Source: AP-15 sp963781215
GTDB taxonomy: Bacteria; Pseudomonadota; Alphaproteobacteria; ATCC43930; CGMCC-115725
Direction of reading: 5' to 3'
DNA length: 64,000 nucleotides
Assembly (NCBI GenBank): GCA_963781215.1
Contig: CAWAFE010000051.1
Span: 1-64,000 of the forward strand
The stretch's first letter is position 1. Each line of letters opens with the position of its first letter. Position numbers and translations under genes: made by a program. Shown one piece after another: positions 56,968-64,000 of the stretch. The notes under the pieces are model-generated. The model did no database searches, had not been told where the DNA came from, and saw only the letters and a program-made list of their open reading frames with translations.

Positions 56968-58749
56968 GTGCCGGACCAAGGCTTCACCGAGGAGCAGAAG
57001 CAGTACCTTGAAGGGTTCGTCACCGCGATCGTCAAGAAACGCGGCCACGAGGTGCCCGGCTCTTCGGCAGACCCGGAGAGCAATGCCCAATCCGGCAGCA
57101 GCCGGGATCCCTCTTATATTCACATCGAAGCGCAGGACCGCGCTGTTGTCGCCGGTGGAACGCTGGCGCCGGAAGAGCTCGCCAAGCGGGCGAAGCACCC
57201 CTTCGACATGTGGGACGAGATGCGCGGCAATGCCGGCGCCGGGCGCTTTCCCAAGGGCACCGATGTCTTCCTGCACAAGTTCCACGGCCTCTTCTACGTG
57301 GCCCCCGCCCAGAACGCCTTCATGCTGCGGCTGCGACTGCCGGGCGGGATCGTGTCGGCGCATCAGGCCCGCGGGCTGGCCGATATCGCCGAGCATTTCG
57401 GCGGCGGCTACCTAGACGTGACGACGCGCGCCAATCTGCAAATCCGCGAGATCAGCGCCGCCCACCCGATCGCCGTCCTCGAAGCCGTCCAGGAGCTGGG
57501 GCTGACCTCGCGCGGCGCCGGCGCCGACAACATCCGCAATATCACCGGCAGCCCGACCGCGGGAATCGACACCCAAGAGCTGATCGATACCCGGCCACTC
57601 TGCCGCGATTTGCATCACTACATCCTGAACCATCGCGAGCTTTACGGCCTGCCAAGAAAATTCAACATTGCCTTCGACGGTGGTGGCCGGGTCGGAGTGC
57701 TCGAAGACACCAACGACATCGGCTTTGCCGCCGTGGCCGTCGGCCCCGGCAAGGCGGCGGCGCCCGGCGTCTATTTTCGCATGTTGCTCGGCGGCATCAC
57801 GGGCCACGGGACGTTCGCGCAAGACAGTGGCGTGCTGCTGGAGCCGCCGGAGGTCGTCCCCGCCGCGGCCGCGGTCGTGCGCACCTTCATCGCCCATGGC
57901 GACCGCACCGACCGCAAGCGGGCGCGTCTCAAATATCTGCTGGATCGCTGGGGCATCGAGAAGTGCCTGGCCGAGGCGGCCGTCTTTTTGCCGTTTCCGT
58001 GGCGCCTGACGCCGCTATCGGATTGCGAGCCGCGCGGCCTCGTCAACAAGCACGGGCATATCGGCAGCCACCGGCAGGCACAGCCGGGTCTGTTCTATAT
58101 CGGCGTGGTCTTGCCTGTCGGTCGGATGGAAGGGCATCAACTGCACGGCCTCGCCGACATCGTCGAGCGCTACGGCTCCGGCACGTTGCGGCTGACAGTG
58201 TGGCAGAACCTCTTGATCTCCGACATCCCCGAAGCGGCACTCCCTGCCGCCGTCGCCGAGATCGAGGCGCTCGGCCTCTCTGTCGCGGCGAGCGCGGTCC
58301 GCGGCGGCATCGTCGCCTGCACCGGCAATAGCGGCTGCAAATTCGCACTGAGCGACACCAAACGTCACGGGCTCGAGCTCGCCGAGCATCTCGACGCACG
58401 GCTCTCGCTCGACCAGCCGATCAATATTCATTTGACCGGGTGCCCCAATTCCTGTGCCCAGCATTACGTCGGGGATATCGGCCTGCTTGCGACCAAGGTC
58501 GACCGGGGCGAGGACGAAATCGAGGGCTATCACGTCACGATCGGCGGCGGCAGCGGCGCCGAGCTCGGGCTCGGGCGCGAAATCTATAGCTCGGTCCCGG
58601 CCGAGGAGCTGCCGTGGCGGATCGAGACGATGCTGCGTGGGTATCTCGCGGAACGCGGCCCGAACGAGACCTTCCATGCCTTCACCAATCGCCACAGCGT
58701 CGACGAGCTGATCTCCCGGTTCGACAGCGTTGTCGCCGCGGGGAATTGA
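56968..58749 (+). CDS. nirA: Sirohaem-dependent nitrite/sulfite reductase (NirA-like)
   Basis: 593 residues from a GTG with AGAAGGAC upstream. Two ferredoxin-like half-domains and two sirohaem/4Fe-4S halves. The cluster ligands are CTGNSGCKFALSDTK (Cys-x5-Cys) and LTGCPNSCAQHYVGDIGLL (Cys-x3-Cys). Catalyses six-electron reduction of nitrite (or sulfite). The next genes, a flavoprotein one base downstream and a formate/nitrite channel, favour assimilatory nitrite reduction. A sulfite reductase role cannot be excluded from sequence. The frame is open to 56911, but no better start is seen. Confidence 0.92.
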   Translation: MPDQGFTEEQKQYLEGFVTAIVKKRGHEVPGSSADPESNAQSGSSRDPSYIHIEAQDRAVVAGGTLAPEELAKRAKHPFDMWDEMRGNAGAGRFPKGTDVFLHKFHGLFYVAPAQNAFMLRLRLPGGIVSAHQARGLADIAEHFGGGYLDVTTRANLQIREISAAHPIAVLEAVQELGLTSRGAGADNIRNITGSPTAGIDTQELIDTRPLCRDLHHYILNHRELYGLPRKFNIAFDGGGRVGVLEDTNDIGFAAVAVGPGKAAAPGVYFRMLLGGITGHGTFAQDSGVLLEPPEVVPAAAAVVRTFIAHGDRTDRKRARLKYLLDRWGIEKCLAEAAVFLPFPWRLTPLSDCEPRGLVNKHGHIGSHRQAQPGLFYIGVVLPVGRMEGHQLHGLADIVERYGSGTLRLTVWQNLLISDIPEAALPAAVAEIEALGLSVAASAVRGGIVACTGNSGCKFALSDTKRHGLELAEHLDARLSLDQPINIHLTGCPNSCAQHYVGDIGLLATKVDRGEDEIEGYHVTIGGGSGAELGLGREIYSSVPAEELPWRIETMLRGYLAERGPNETFHAFTNRHSVDELISRFDSVVAAGN

Positions 58750-58750
58750 C

Positions 58751-60292
58751 GTGGCCTTCGCTCCTCGGCTTCCCGACAACGCGCCCTTTTCGTCGGGGCA
58801 GCGCGCCTGGCTCGATGGCCTGATCGCCGGCCTGATCGCCAGGGCGGACGAGCCGCGAGCGGACTTGCCCGAAGCCGCGGCCAGTGAGGAGGAATTCCCC
58901 TGGCACGACCCGTCCTTGTCGCTCGACGAGCGGCTTGCCCTCGCCGAAGGCGGGCGGCACGAGCGCGTGTTGATGGCGGCCATGGCGCAACTCGATTGCG
59001 GCCAATGTGGCTATCTCTGCCGCAGCTATGCCGAGGCGATCGCCTGCGGTGAGGAGACGAACCTCGCCCGCTGCGTGCCGGGCGGCAAGGCCACCTCGCG
59101 CAAGCTGAGGGAGCTGACCGCCGGCGCGCCGGCGGCTGCTCCGATGGCGGTGACGATTGCCACAAGCTCGACCGAGCCGGCCGGCGAGCTCGCCACCGCG
59201 CGATTTCGCCAGGCGCGCTGCCTCAACGGCCGTGGCTCCGAGAAAGAGACGCGGCACGTCGTCTTCGAGACCGAAGCGGAAGACGCCTACGAGGTCGGCG
59301 ACAGCCTCGGCGTCATCGCCCGGAACTGCCCCGAGCTCGTCGGCGCCATCATCGAGCGGCTCGGCGCCGCGCCGGACACGCCGGTGCTGTCGCCGGACGG
59401 GGCCGAGCGGCCGCTCGGCGAAGCACTCGCAGCGTCCTGCGAGATCCGTTGCGTGTCGGATCAGGCGATCGAGGTGCTGGCCTCACGCGCCCACGACCGC
59501 AGCGAATCGCTGATCCTGCAGGCAATGGCCGAGGGCTATCCGGGCGCCGGCCCCGAAGACGCCGATTTGCTCGATCTCCTGGAAGCCTTTCCGTCGGCGC
59601 GCCCGCCGCTATCCGAGCTGGTTTCCGCGCTGACGCCTTTGCAGCCGCGCCTATACTCGATCGCCTCGTCGCCAAAGCAGACCCTCGGCGAAATCCATCT
59701 GACGGTGGCGGCCGTCCGCTACGAGAGGCGCGCCCGCACTCGCGCGGGGGTAGCCTCGACCTTTCTTAGTGATCGGGTCGCCGGCGGTGACCGCGTCTCG
59801 GTCTTTGTCCACCGCGCGCCCCATTTCCGGCTGCCCGCGTCCCCCGACGCGGCGATCGTCATGATCGGCGCCGGCACCGGGATCGCACCGTTTCGCGCCT
59901 TTCTGCAGGAGCGGCGTGCCCTCGGGGCCGGTGGCCGCAACTGGCTCTTTTTTGGCAACCCGCGGCGGCGCACCGATTTCCTCTTCGAGAACGAGCTGAC
60001 GGCGTACCACCGCGACGGCGTGCTGACGCGGCTCGACACCGCCTTTTCCCGGGATCAGGGGAGCAAGGTCTACGTCCAGCATCGCCTTCTCGAGCACGCT
60101 GCCGCGTTGTGGTCGTGGCTCGCGGACGGTGCACATCTCTACCTTTGCGGCGACGCCCAGCGCATGGCCCGCGACGTCGAAGCCGGGCTTGCCTACATCG
60201 TCGCCAAGGAAGGCCGCATGGCTACGGGCGCGGCCAAGGCTTGGCTCGCCCGCCTCGCCGCCGAGGGCCGCTACCACAAAGACGTATATTGA
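58751..60292 (+). CDS. CysJ-like flavoprotein with N-terminal 4Fe-4S-type motif
   Basis: 513 residues from a GTG one base after the reductase's stop. N-terminal region with AQLDCGQCGYLCRSYAEAIA and EETNLARCVPGG (four Cys, a 4Fe-4S-like motif as in Fe-S domains of RnfB/ASKHA type). Then the FAD-binding domain of the CysJ/CPR family (EAFPSARPPLSELVSALTPL; RLYSIASSP, FAD) and an NADPH-binding domain (VMIGAGTGIAPFRAFLQER; WLFFGNPRRRTDFLFE; YLCGDAQRMARDVE). The flavodoxin (FMN) domain of CysJ is missing; the Fe-S motif occupies its place. It probably passes electrons from NAD(P)H to the sirohaem reductase. Confidence 0.88.
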   Translation: MAFAPRLPDNAPFSSGQRAWLDGLIAGLIARADEPRADLPEAAASEEEFPWHDPSLSLDERLALAEGGRHERVLMAAMAQLDCGQCGYLCRSYAEAIACGEETNLARCVPGGKATSRKLRELTAGAPAAAPMAVTIATSSTEPAGELATARFRQARCLNGRGSEKETRHVVFETEAEDAYEVGDSLGVIARNCPELVGAIIERLGAAPDTPVLSPDGAERPLGEALAASCEIRCVSDQAIEVLASRAHDRSESLILQAMAEGYPGAGPEDADLLDLLEAFPSARPPLSELVSALTPLQPRLYSIASSPKQTLGEIHLTVAAVRYERRARTRAGVASTFLSDRVAGGDRVSVFVHRAPHFRLPASPDAAIVMIGAGTGIAPFRAFLQERRALGAGGRNWLFFGNPRRRTDFLFENELTAYHRDGVLTRLDTAFSRDQGSKVYVQHRLLEHAAALWSWLADGAHLYLCGDAQRMARDVEAGLAYIVAKEGRMATGAAKAWLARLAAEGRYHKDVY

Positions 60293-60303
60293 AGCGGAGA
60301 AAA

Positions 60304-61110
60304 ATGATGTTTCTCGACACCGTCGATCAATTCGCCGCAGTGGCGGTCGGCAAGGCCGCGTTTCTGCGGCGCTCGCCCGTGGGCTTCTGGATCAGCTCGA
60401 TGATGGCGGGGGCCTATGTCGGGCTCGGCATCATCCTGATCTTTTGCGTTGGGGCGAATGTCGACCCGAGCATCCGCCCGGTGGTGATGGGCGCCTCGTT
60501 CGGGATCGCGCTGACCCTCGTGATCTTCGCCGGCTCGGATCTCTTCACCGGCCATACCATGTTCATGACCTTGGGCCGGCTGCGCGGGCGCACGAGCATG
60601 CGCGATCTCGCCGGCTGTTGGCTCGCTTCCTGGGGCGGCAACCTCGCCGGCTGCATCGTGCTCGCGGCGATCTTCGTCGCCGGCGGCGGCGGGCTGGCCT
60701 TGGGCGCCAAGAGCCATCTCCTGGTCACCGTCGCCGGCGCCAAGATGAACGCTTCGGCGGTCGAGCTGATCGCCCGCGCCATTCTGTGCAACTGGCTGGT
60801 TTGCCTGGCTATCTGGACCTCGGCGCGGATGACCAACGACACCGCAAAATGCATCGTGATCTTCTGGTGCCTCTATGCCTTCATCGCCAGCGGCTTCGAG
60901 CACTCGGTCGCCAACATGACCCTGTTCTCGATCGCCCTGCTCGCCGACCACCCGGCCAATGTCACCTTTGCCGGCATGGCGTGGAACCTGCTCTGGGTGA
61001 CCTTGGGCAACATCGTCAGTGGCGCCGGCGTCATGGGCCTCGGCTATTGGGCCGCCTCCCGCGCCCCGGCCGCAACCGAGCCGGTCGCGCATTTGGCGGC
61101 CGCCGAATAG
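60304..61110 (+). CDS. nirC: Formate/nitrite transporter family channel (NirC-like)
   Basis: 268 residues, six membrane helices of the FNT fold. N-terminal KAAFLRRSPVGFWISSMMAG, the FNT signature FAGSDLFTGHTMFMTLG in helix 2-3 and the SGFEHSVANMTLFSIALLAD motif. Pentameric inner-membrane channel; here probably brings nitrite to the reductase. The frame is open to 60109; the start at 60304/60307 follows AGCGGAGAAAA. Confidence 0.92.
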   Translation: MMFLDTVDQFAAVAVGKAAFLRRSPVGFWISSMMAGAYVGLGIILIFCVGANVDPSIRPVVMGASFGIALTLVIFAGSDLFTGHTMFMTLGRLRGRTSMRDLAGCWLASWGGNLAGCIVLAAIFVAGGGGLALGAKSHLLVTVAGAKMNASAVELIARAILCNWLVCLAIWTSARMTNDTAKCIVIFWCLYAFIASGFEHSVANMTLFSIALLADHPANVTFAGMAWNLLWVTLGNIVSGAGVMGLGYWAASRAPAATEPVAHLAAAE

Positions 61111-61160
61111 ACTGCCGGACCTCCGCGGGGACCCCTTTTCTTGTGGCGGCGGCTGTGCGT

Positions 61161-61327
61161 GCTATAACCGGGCGATCGCCTGGGGGTGTGCGCCGTGCCT
61201 ACCGTCTTTATCCTGAATGGCCCCAATCTGAACCTGCTTTGTGCGATGGGCTATAACCGGGCGATCGCCTGGGGGTGTGCGCCGTGCCTACCGTCTTTAT
61301 CCTGAATGGCCCCAATCTGAACCTGCT
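61161..61327 (+). repeat. 78-bp direct duplication covering the aroQ translation start
   Basis: 61161-61238 and 61250-61327 are identical (gctataaccgggcgatcgcc to aatctgaacctgct), separated by 11 bases (ttgtgcgatgg). Both copies contain the candidate start region and the first 15 codons of aroQ. The first copy cannot continue as aroQ and stops soon after. Confidence 0.95.
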
Positions 61328-61742
61328 CGGGGTTCGCGATCCGGCCCAGTACGGGCTCGACACTCTAGCGGACATCGAGGGCCGCTGCGTCGCGCGCGCG
61401 GGCGATCTCGACCTGCAGATCGAGTTTCGCCAGACCAACCACGAAGGCCAGCTCGTCGACTGGATCCAGGAGGCGCGCGAGGCGGCGGACGGGATCATCC
61501 TGAACGCCGGTGCCTTGACCCATACCTCGGTCGCGGTGCTCGACGCGCTCCTCGCCGCCGACCTGCCGGTGATCGAGGTGCATCTCTCGAACATCTTCCG
61601 CCGCGAGCGCTTTCGCCACCATTCCTATGTCAGCCTCGCGGCCCGTGGCGTGATCTGCGGCCTCGGCGCGCAGGGCTACGAACTGGCGCTGGAGGCGATC
61701 GCGAGCCTGATCGAGAGCGAGCAGGACGAGGCCGCGCAGTGA
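61284..61742 (+). CDS. aroQ: 3-dehydroquinate dehydratase, type II
   Basis: 152 residues from the GTG at 61284 (or 155 from 61275). Shikimate pathway. Motifs: ILNGPNLNLLG, catalytic Tyr in DPAQYG, RQTNHEGQLVDWIQEA, ILNAGALTHTSVAVLDA and EVHLSNIFRRERFRHHSY with the catalytic His. Its stop overlaps the accB GTG (CAGTGA), coupling the two, as in many alphaproteobacteria. The 78-bp duplication just upstream repeats its 5' end. Confidence 0.95.
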   Translation: MPTVFILNGPNLNLLGVRDPAQYGLDTLADIEGRCVARAGDLDLQIEFRQTNHEGQLVDWIQEAREAADGIILNAGALTHTSVAVLDALLAADLPVIEVHLSNIFRRERFRHHSYVSLAARGVICGLGAQGYELALEAIASLIESEQDEAAQ

Positions 61743-62188
61743 GGCTCGGCGGCCGCCGCCCGCCGCTGTCGCCCGACCCCGGGCTGATCCGCAGCCTGGC
61801 GGCGCTGTTGAGCGAAACCGGCCTCAGCGAGATCGAGTACGCAGTCGGCGATTGCCGCATCCGGGTTTCGCGCGGCGCGCCGGCGGTCGTGTCGGCTCCC
61901 GTCGTGCCGTCCGGGCCGGCGCAAGCCTCGGCCGCTACCGCTCTCGCCGAGGATGCCGGTGCCGTGACGGCGCCGATGGTCGGCACCGCCTATCTCGCGC
62001 CGCAGCCGGGTGCGGCGCCTTTCGTTCGCCTCGGCGACACGGTCGTCGAGGGTCAGCCGCTGCTGATCATCGAGGCGATGAAGGTGATGAACGAAATCCG
62101 TGCGCCGCGCCCCGGCCGTATCACTCGGATCCTGGTGGCCGACACGCAACCGGTCGAATACGGTGCGGCGCTGATGCTGATCGAGTGA
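61739..62188 (+). CDS. accB: Acetyl-CoA carboxylase biotin carboxyl carrier protein
   Basis: 149 residues. N-terminal helical region (DPGLIRSLAALLSETGLSEI), an Ala/Pro linker and a C-terminal biotinyl domain with the biotin site LLIIEAMKVMNEIRAPRPGR (Lys in EAMKV). The GTG start overlaps the aroQ stop. accC follows about 1.1 kb later on the same strand, with two oppositely oriented small genes between. Confidence 0.95.
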   Translation: MRLGGRRPPLSPDPGLIRSLAALLSETGLSEIEYAVGDCRIRVSRGAPAVVSAPVVPSGPAQASAATALAEDAGAVTAPMVGTAYLAPQPGAAPFVRLGDTVVEGQPLLIIEAMKVMNEIRAPRPGRITRILVADTQPVEYGAALMLIE

Positions 62189-62356
62189 GGTAGGTAGACC
62201 GCCCTCAGCAACTCTCCTCGACCAGACACGACGGCCTGCGCCCGCGAGACGGGAGCGGTCACAATCGGGCCGCGGTCGTGCCGCAATGGTGCAAAATCGC
62301 AGCACGACTGTCTTCCGTTCCGCCCCGGTCGGCCAACGGACAGCGCGTTTCTGCCG

Positions 62357-62632
62357 TCAATAGCCGGTATGCCCGCTTACCCGAGGCCCGGCGCCGTCCG
62401 AGTAGGGACGAGCGTAGACGTAGGGATCCCAATACGCTGCCGGAGCAGGATAACGGCCGGCCGGATAGTAATAGTATGGGCTGGCATAGGCGGGGTATCG
62501 GTAACCATAGTACCCGTACCCATAATATGGATATGGGTATGTCGGATACGATTGGTAATAATAAGTTTGGGCGTTTGCCGCGACCGCCAGACCGATGGTT
62601 AGGCCGGTCGCCAACAGCACTGATCTGAGCAT
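62357..62632 (-). CDS. Small secreted Tyr/Pro-rich protein
   Basis: 91 residues from the ATG at 62632. Signal peptide MLRSVLLATGLTIGLAVAAN (cut near ANA-Q), then a Tyr-rich stretch (YPYPYYGYGYYGYRYP, about 40 residues with some 20 Tyr). Frame open to 62872, but only this start gives the signal peptide. Probably periplasmic or surface exposed; function unknown. Confidence 0.7.
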   Translation of the reverse strand: MLRSVLLATGLTIGLAVAANAQTYYYQSYPTYPYPYYGYGYYGYRYPAYASPYYYYPAGRYPAPAAYWDPYVYARPYSDGAGPRVSGHTGY

Positions 62633-62700
62633 GATCGGCTCCTGTTGTGAGTTCACGGGATCTTTCTCGACGAGCCGAGAAAGGAGGGCTTTCCCCTCGC

Positions 62701-63021
62701 TCAATAGGGCGGTGGTGCCGGGGGCGCCGAAGGCGGCGGAGGGGCATAGGCCGTGGACGGCGCCGGCGGCGGAGGGACATAGGCCGTGGACGGGGCCGGT
62801 GGCGGCGGCGTGGTCGACGCCAGCCCGGCACCCGTCCCGGTCGCGCCACCGATGATCGCGCCCGGAATGCACCCGACGCCCAGAAGGGGAGCCGTGGCGG
62901 CGGCGCCGATGCCGCAGCCCACAGCCGCTCCGCCGACCGCGCCTTCGGTCGCATTGGTACCCGGGTTTGGAGTGCAGGCGGCAAGAGCGAGGAGCGTTCC
63001 GACTACAAAAACGGGTCTCAT
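62701..63021 (-). CDS. Small lipoprotein with glycine-zipper and Pro-rich repeats
   Basis: 106 residues. Lipoprotein signal (VVGTLLALAACTPNPG), a Gly-rich zipper (EGAVGGAAVGCGIGAAATAP), then an 11-13 residue repeat PPPPAPSTAY(V/A) about twice and a Pro tail. Resembles small outer-membrane lipoproteins with glycine-zipper domains. Co-directional with the Tyr-rich gene 69 bases downstream; together they interrupt the usual accB-accC spacing. Confidence 0.75.
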   Translation of the reverse strand: MRPVFVVGTLLALAACTPNPGTNATEGAVGGAAVGCGIGAAATAPLLGVGCIPGAIIGGATGTGAGLASTTPPPPAPSTAYVPPPPAPSTAYAPPPPSAPPAPPPY

Positions 63022-63297
63022 TGCATTTCCTTTCCTCTCCTCGATCGTATCACCGAATCGGGGAGATCAAGACAAGGTTGACGAAGATTATGACAGGCCA
63101 ATTTGGTCGCATATACCTTCTCGATCGGGATCAGGTATGCGCCTGGACTTGTCAACGTAACCAAATCTCTACTAAGTCTGTCACCGTCTCTTTCTCTTCT
63201 CTCTGTCTAACCACGAGTCGCGGACAAAAGTTCCCGGCCCATACACACCGATCATGTTGTGGTGTGGGATGCTGGCGCCCCTTGTGGTGGAGAGGGC

Positions 63298-64000
63298 ATG
63301 ATCCGCCCGATGTTCGAGAAAGTGCTGATCGCCAATCGCGGGGAAATCGCGCTCAGGATCCATCGCGCCTGCCGCGAGATGGGGATCAAGACGGTGGCGG
63401 TGCATTCGACCGCCGATTCGCAGGCGATGAATGTGCGGCTCGCCGACGAGACCGTGTGCATCGGCCCGCCGGCGGCGCGCGACAGCTATCTGAACGTGGC
63501 CGCGATCCTGTCGGCGGCGACGATCGCCGGCGCCGACGCGATCCATCCCGGCCTCGGCTTTCTCGCCGAGGACGCCGATTTCGCCGCGACCGTGGAGGAG
63601 CACGGCTTCACCTTTATCGGCCCCGCACCCGAGCACATCCGGCTGATGGGCGACAAGGTGGCGGCGAAGGCGGCGGCGGCACGCCTCGGCATCCCGACGA
63701 TACCGGGCTCGCGAGGGGCGGTGCGCGATCTCGCCGCCGCCGCCGCGGCGGCCGGGGCGATCGGCTATCCGGTCCTGATCAAGGCGGCGGCGGGCGGCGG
63801 CGGGCGTGGCATGAAGGTAGCCCGCGACCCCGCCGAGCTGGCCCGCATGCTGCCGTTGGCACAGCACGAGGCGGTATCGTTCTTCGGCCGCGGCGAGGTT
63901 TATCTCGAGCGCTGGCTCGACCGCCCCCGTCATATCGAGATCCAGATCCTCGGCGACGGCCAGGGTGGTGTGGTTCATCTCGGCGAGCGCGACTGCTCCT
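63298..64000 (+). CDS. accC: Acetyl-CoA carboxylase biotin carboxylase subunit (cut by window end)
   Basis: 234 residues visible of about 450. Start MFEKVLIANRGEIALRIHRA (ATG at 63298, or internal Met at residue 5), IHPGLGFLAEDADFA, the ATP-grasp glycine loop KAAAGGGGRGMKVA, and HIEIQILGDGQGG. Catalyses ATP-dependent carboxylation of biotin on AccB. The C-terminal part is beyond base 64000. Confidence 0.95.
   Translation, partial: MIRPMFEKVLIANRGEIALRIHRACREMGIKTVAVHSTADSQAMNVRLADETVCIGPPAARDSYLNVAAILSAATIAGADAIHPGLGFLAEDADFAATVEEHGFTFIGPAPEHIRLMGDKVAAKAAAARLGIPTIPGSRGAVRDLAAAAAAAGAIGYPVLIKAAAGGGGRGMKVARDPAELARMLPLAQHEAVSFFGRGEVYLERWLDRPRHIEIQILGDGQGGVVHLGERDCS

Noticed and set aside
62236..62340. 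Terminator or attenuator after accB
   Set aside because: Some GC-rich inverted segments exist, but no clear hairpin with a T-tract could be fixed.
1..64000. tRNA, rRNA, riboswitch or replication origin
   Set aside because: I saw no cloverleaf, rRNA signature, TPP-riboswitch-like leader before thiE, or DnaA-box cluster. A covariance-model scan would be needed to exclude small RNAs.

Overview
This is a GC-rich stretch (mostly 65-70% G+C by eye) with the gene content of an alphaproteobacterium, probably Rhodospirillales-like. The clues are aroQ-accB-accC in tandem, efp next to epmA, an ExbB/MotA-like plus OmpA/MotB-like pair, REP-type palindromes typical of alphaproteobacteria, and best-recognised proteins of alphaproteobacterial type. 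The exact lineage cannot be fixed from this window. I saw no rRNA, tRNA or CRISPR array.

Layout. (1) 1-5 kb: the end of a LuxR-type regulator with a degenerate receiver, then a co-directional set of luciferase-like oxidoreductases (one a convincing F420-dependent glucose-6-phosphate dehydrogenase) with a RidA protein. (2) 5-31 kb: an accessory island. It has three giant repeat proteins with type-I-secretion-like C-termini (5.2-9.8, 16.9-20.4 and 24.4-29.2 kb), a HlyB-like ABC exporter and a HlyD adaptor, two SEC-C/TPR/sulfotransferases, a TPR/glycosyltransferase, a methyltransferase, a GIY-YIG protein embedded among REP palindromes, and an IS1380 scrap. Nearly every gene here carries one or more reading-frame breaks. 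These are either decay or uncorrected assembly errors. (3) 31-54 kb: ordinary chromosome, with uppP, a response-regulator cyclase, a stator-like pair, suhB-like, efp/epmA, FecR-domain protein, Sel1-repeat protein, thiE (with the relic of a class I aldolase gene at its start), an N-formylglutamate amidohydrolase-like gene, polyprenyl synthase, a TrmN6-like methylase, an S49 protease, glnS and an MFS transporter. (4) 54.0-54.7 kb: a DsbA/FrnE-like gene whose first active-site Cys codon is an in-frame TGA, followed by a SECIS-like hairpin. This is a candidate selenoprotein. (5) 54.7-56.9 kb: a gene-poor stretch with two related decayed units, each ending in an almost identical terminator, plus tiny ORFs. 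(6) 57-61 kb: a sirohaem nitrite/sulfite reductase, flavoprotein and formate/nitrite channel operon. (7) 61-64 kb: aroQ-accB and the start of accC, with two small secreted proteins between accB and accC.

How the parts fit. The island looks like a surface or exoprotein factory: repeat proteins exported by the type I system, with cytosolic TPR-guided sulfotransferases and a glycosyltransferase as candidate modifiers. The logic resembles the Xanthomonas Rax system (sulfotransferase plus type I exporter), but the substrates are very different. That link is inferred from gene order and domains, not shown. The strongest single novelty signal is the UGA-containing DsbA-like gene.
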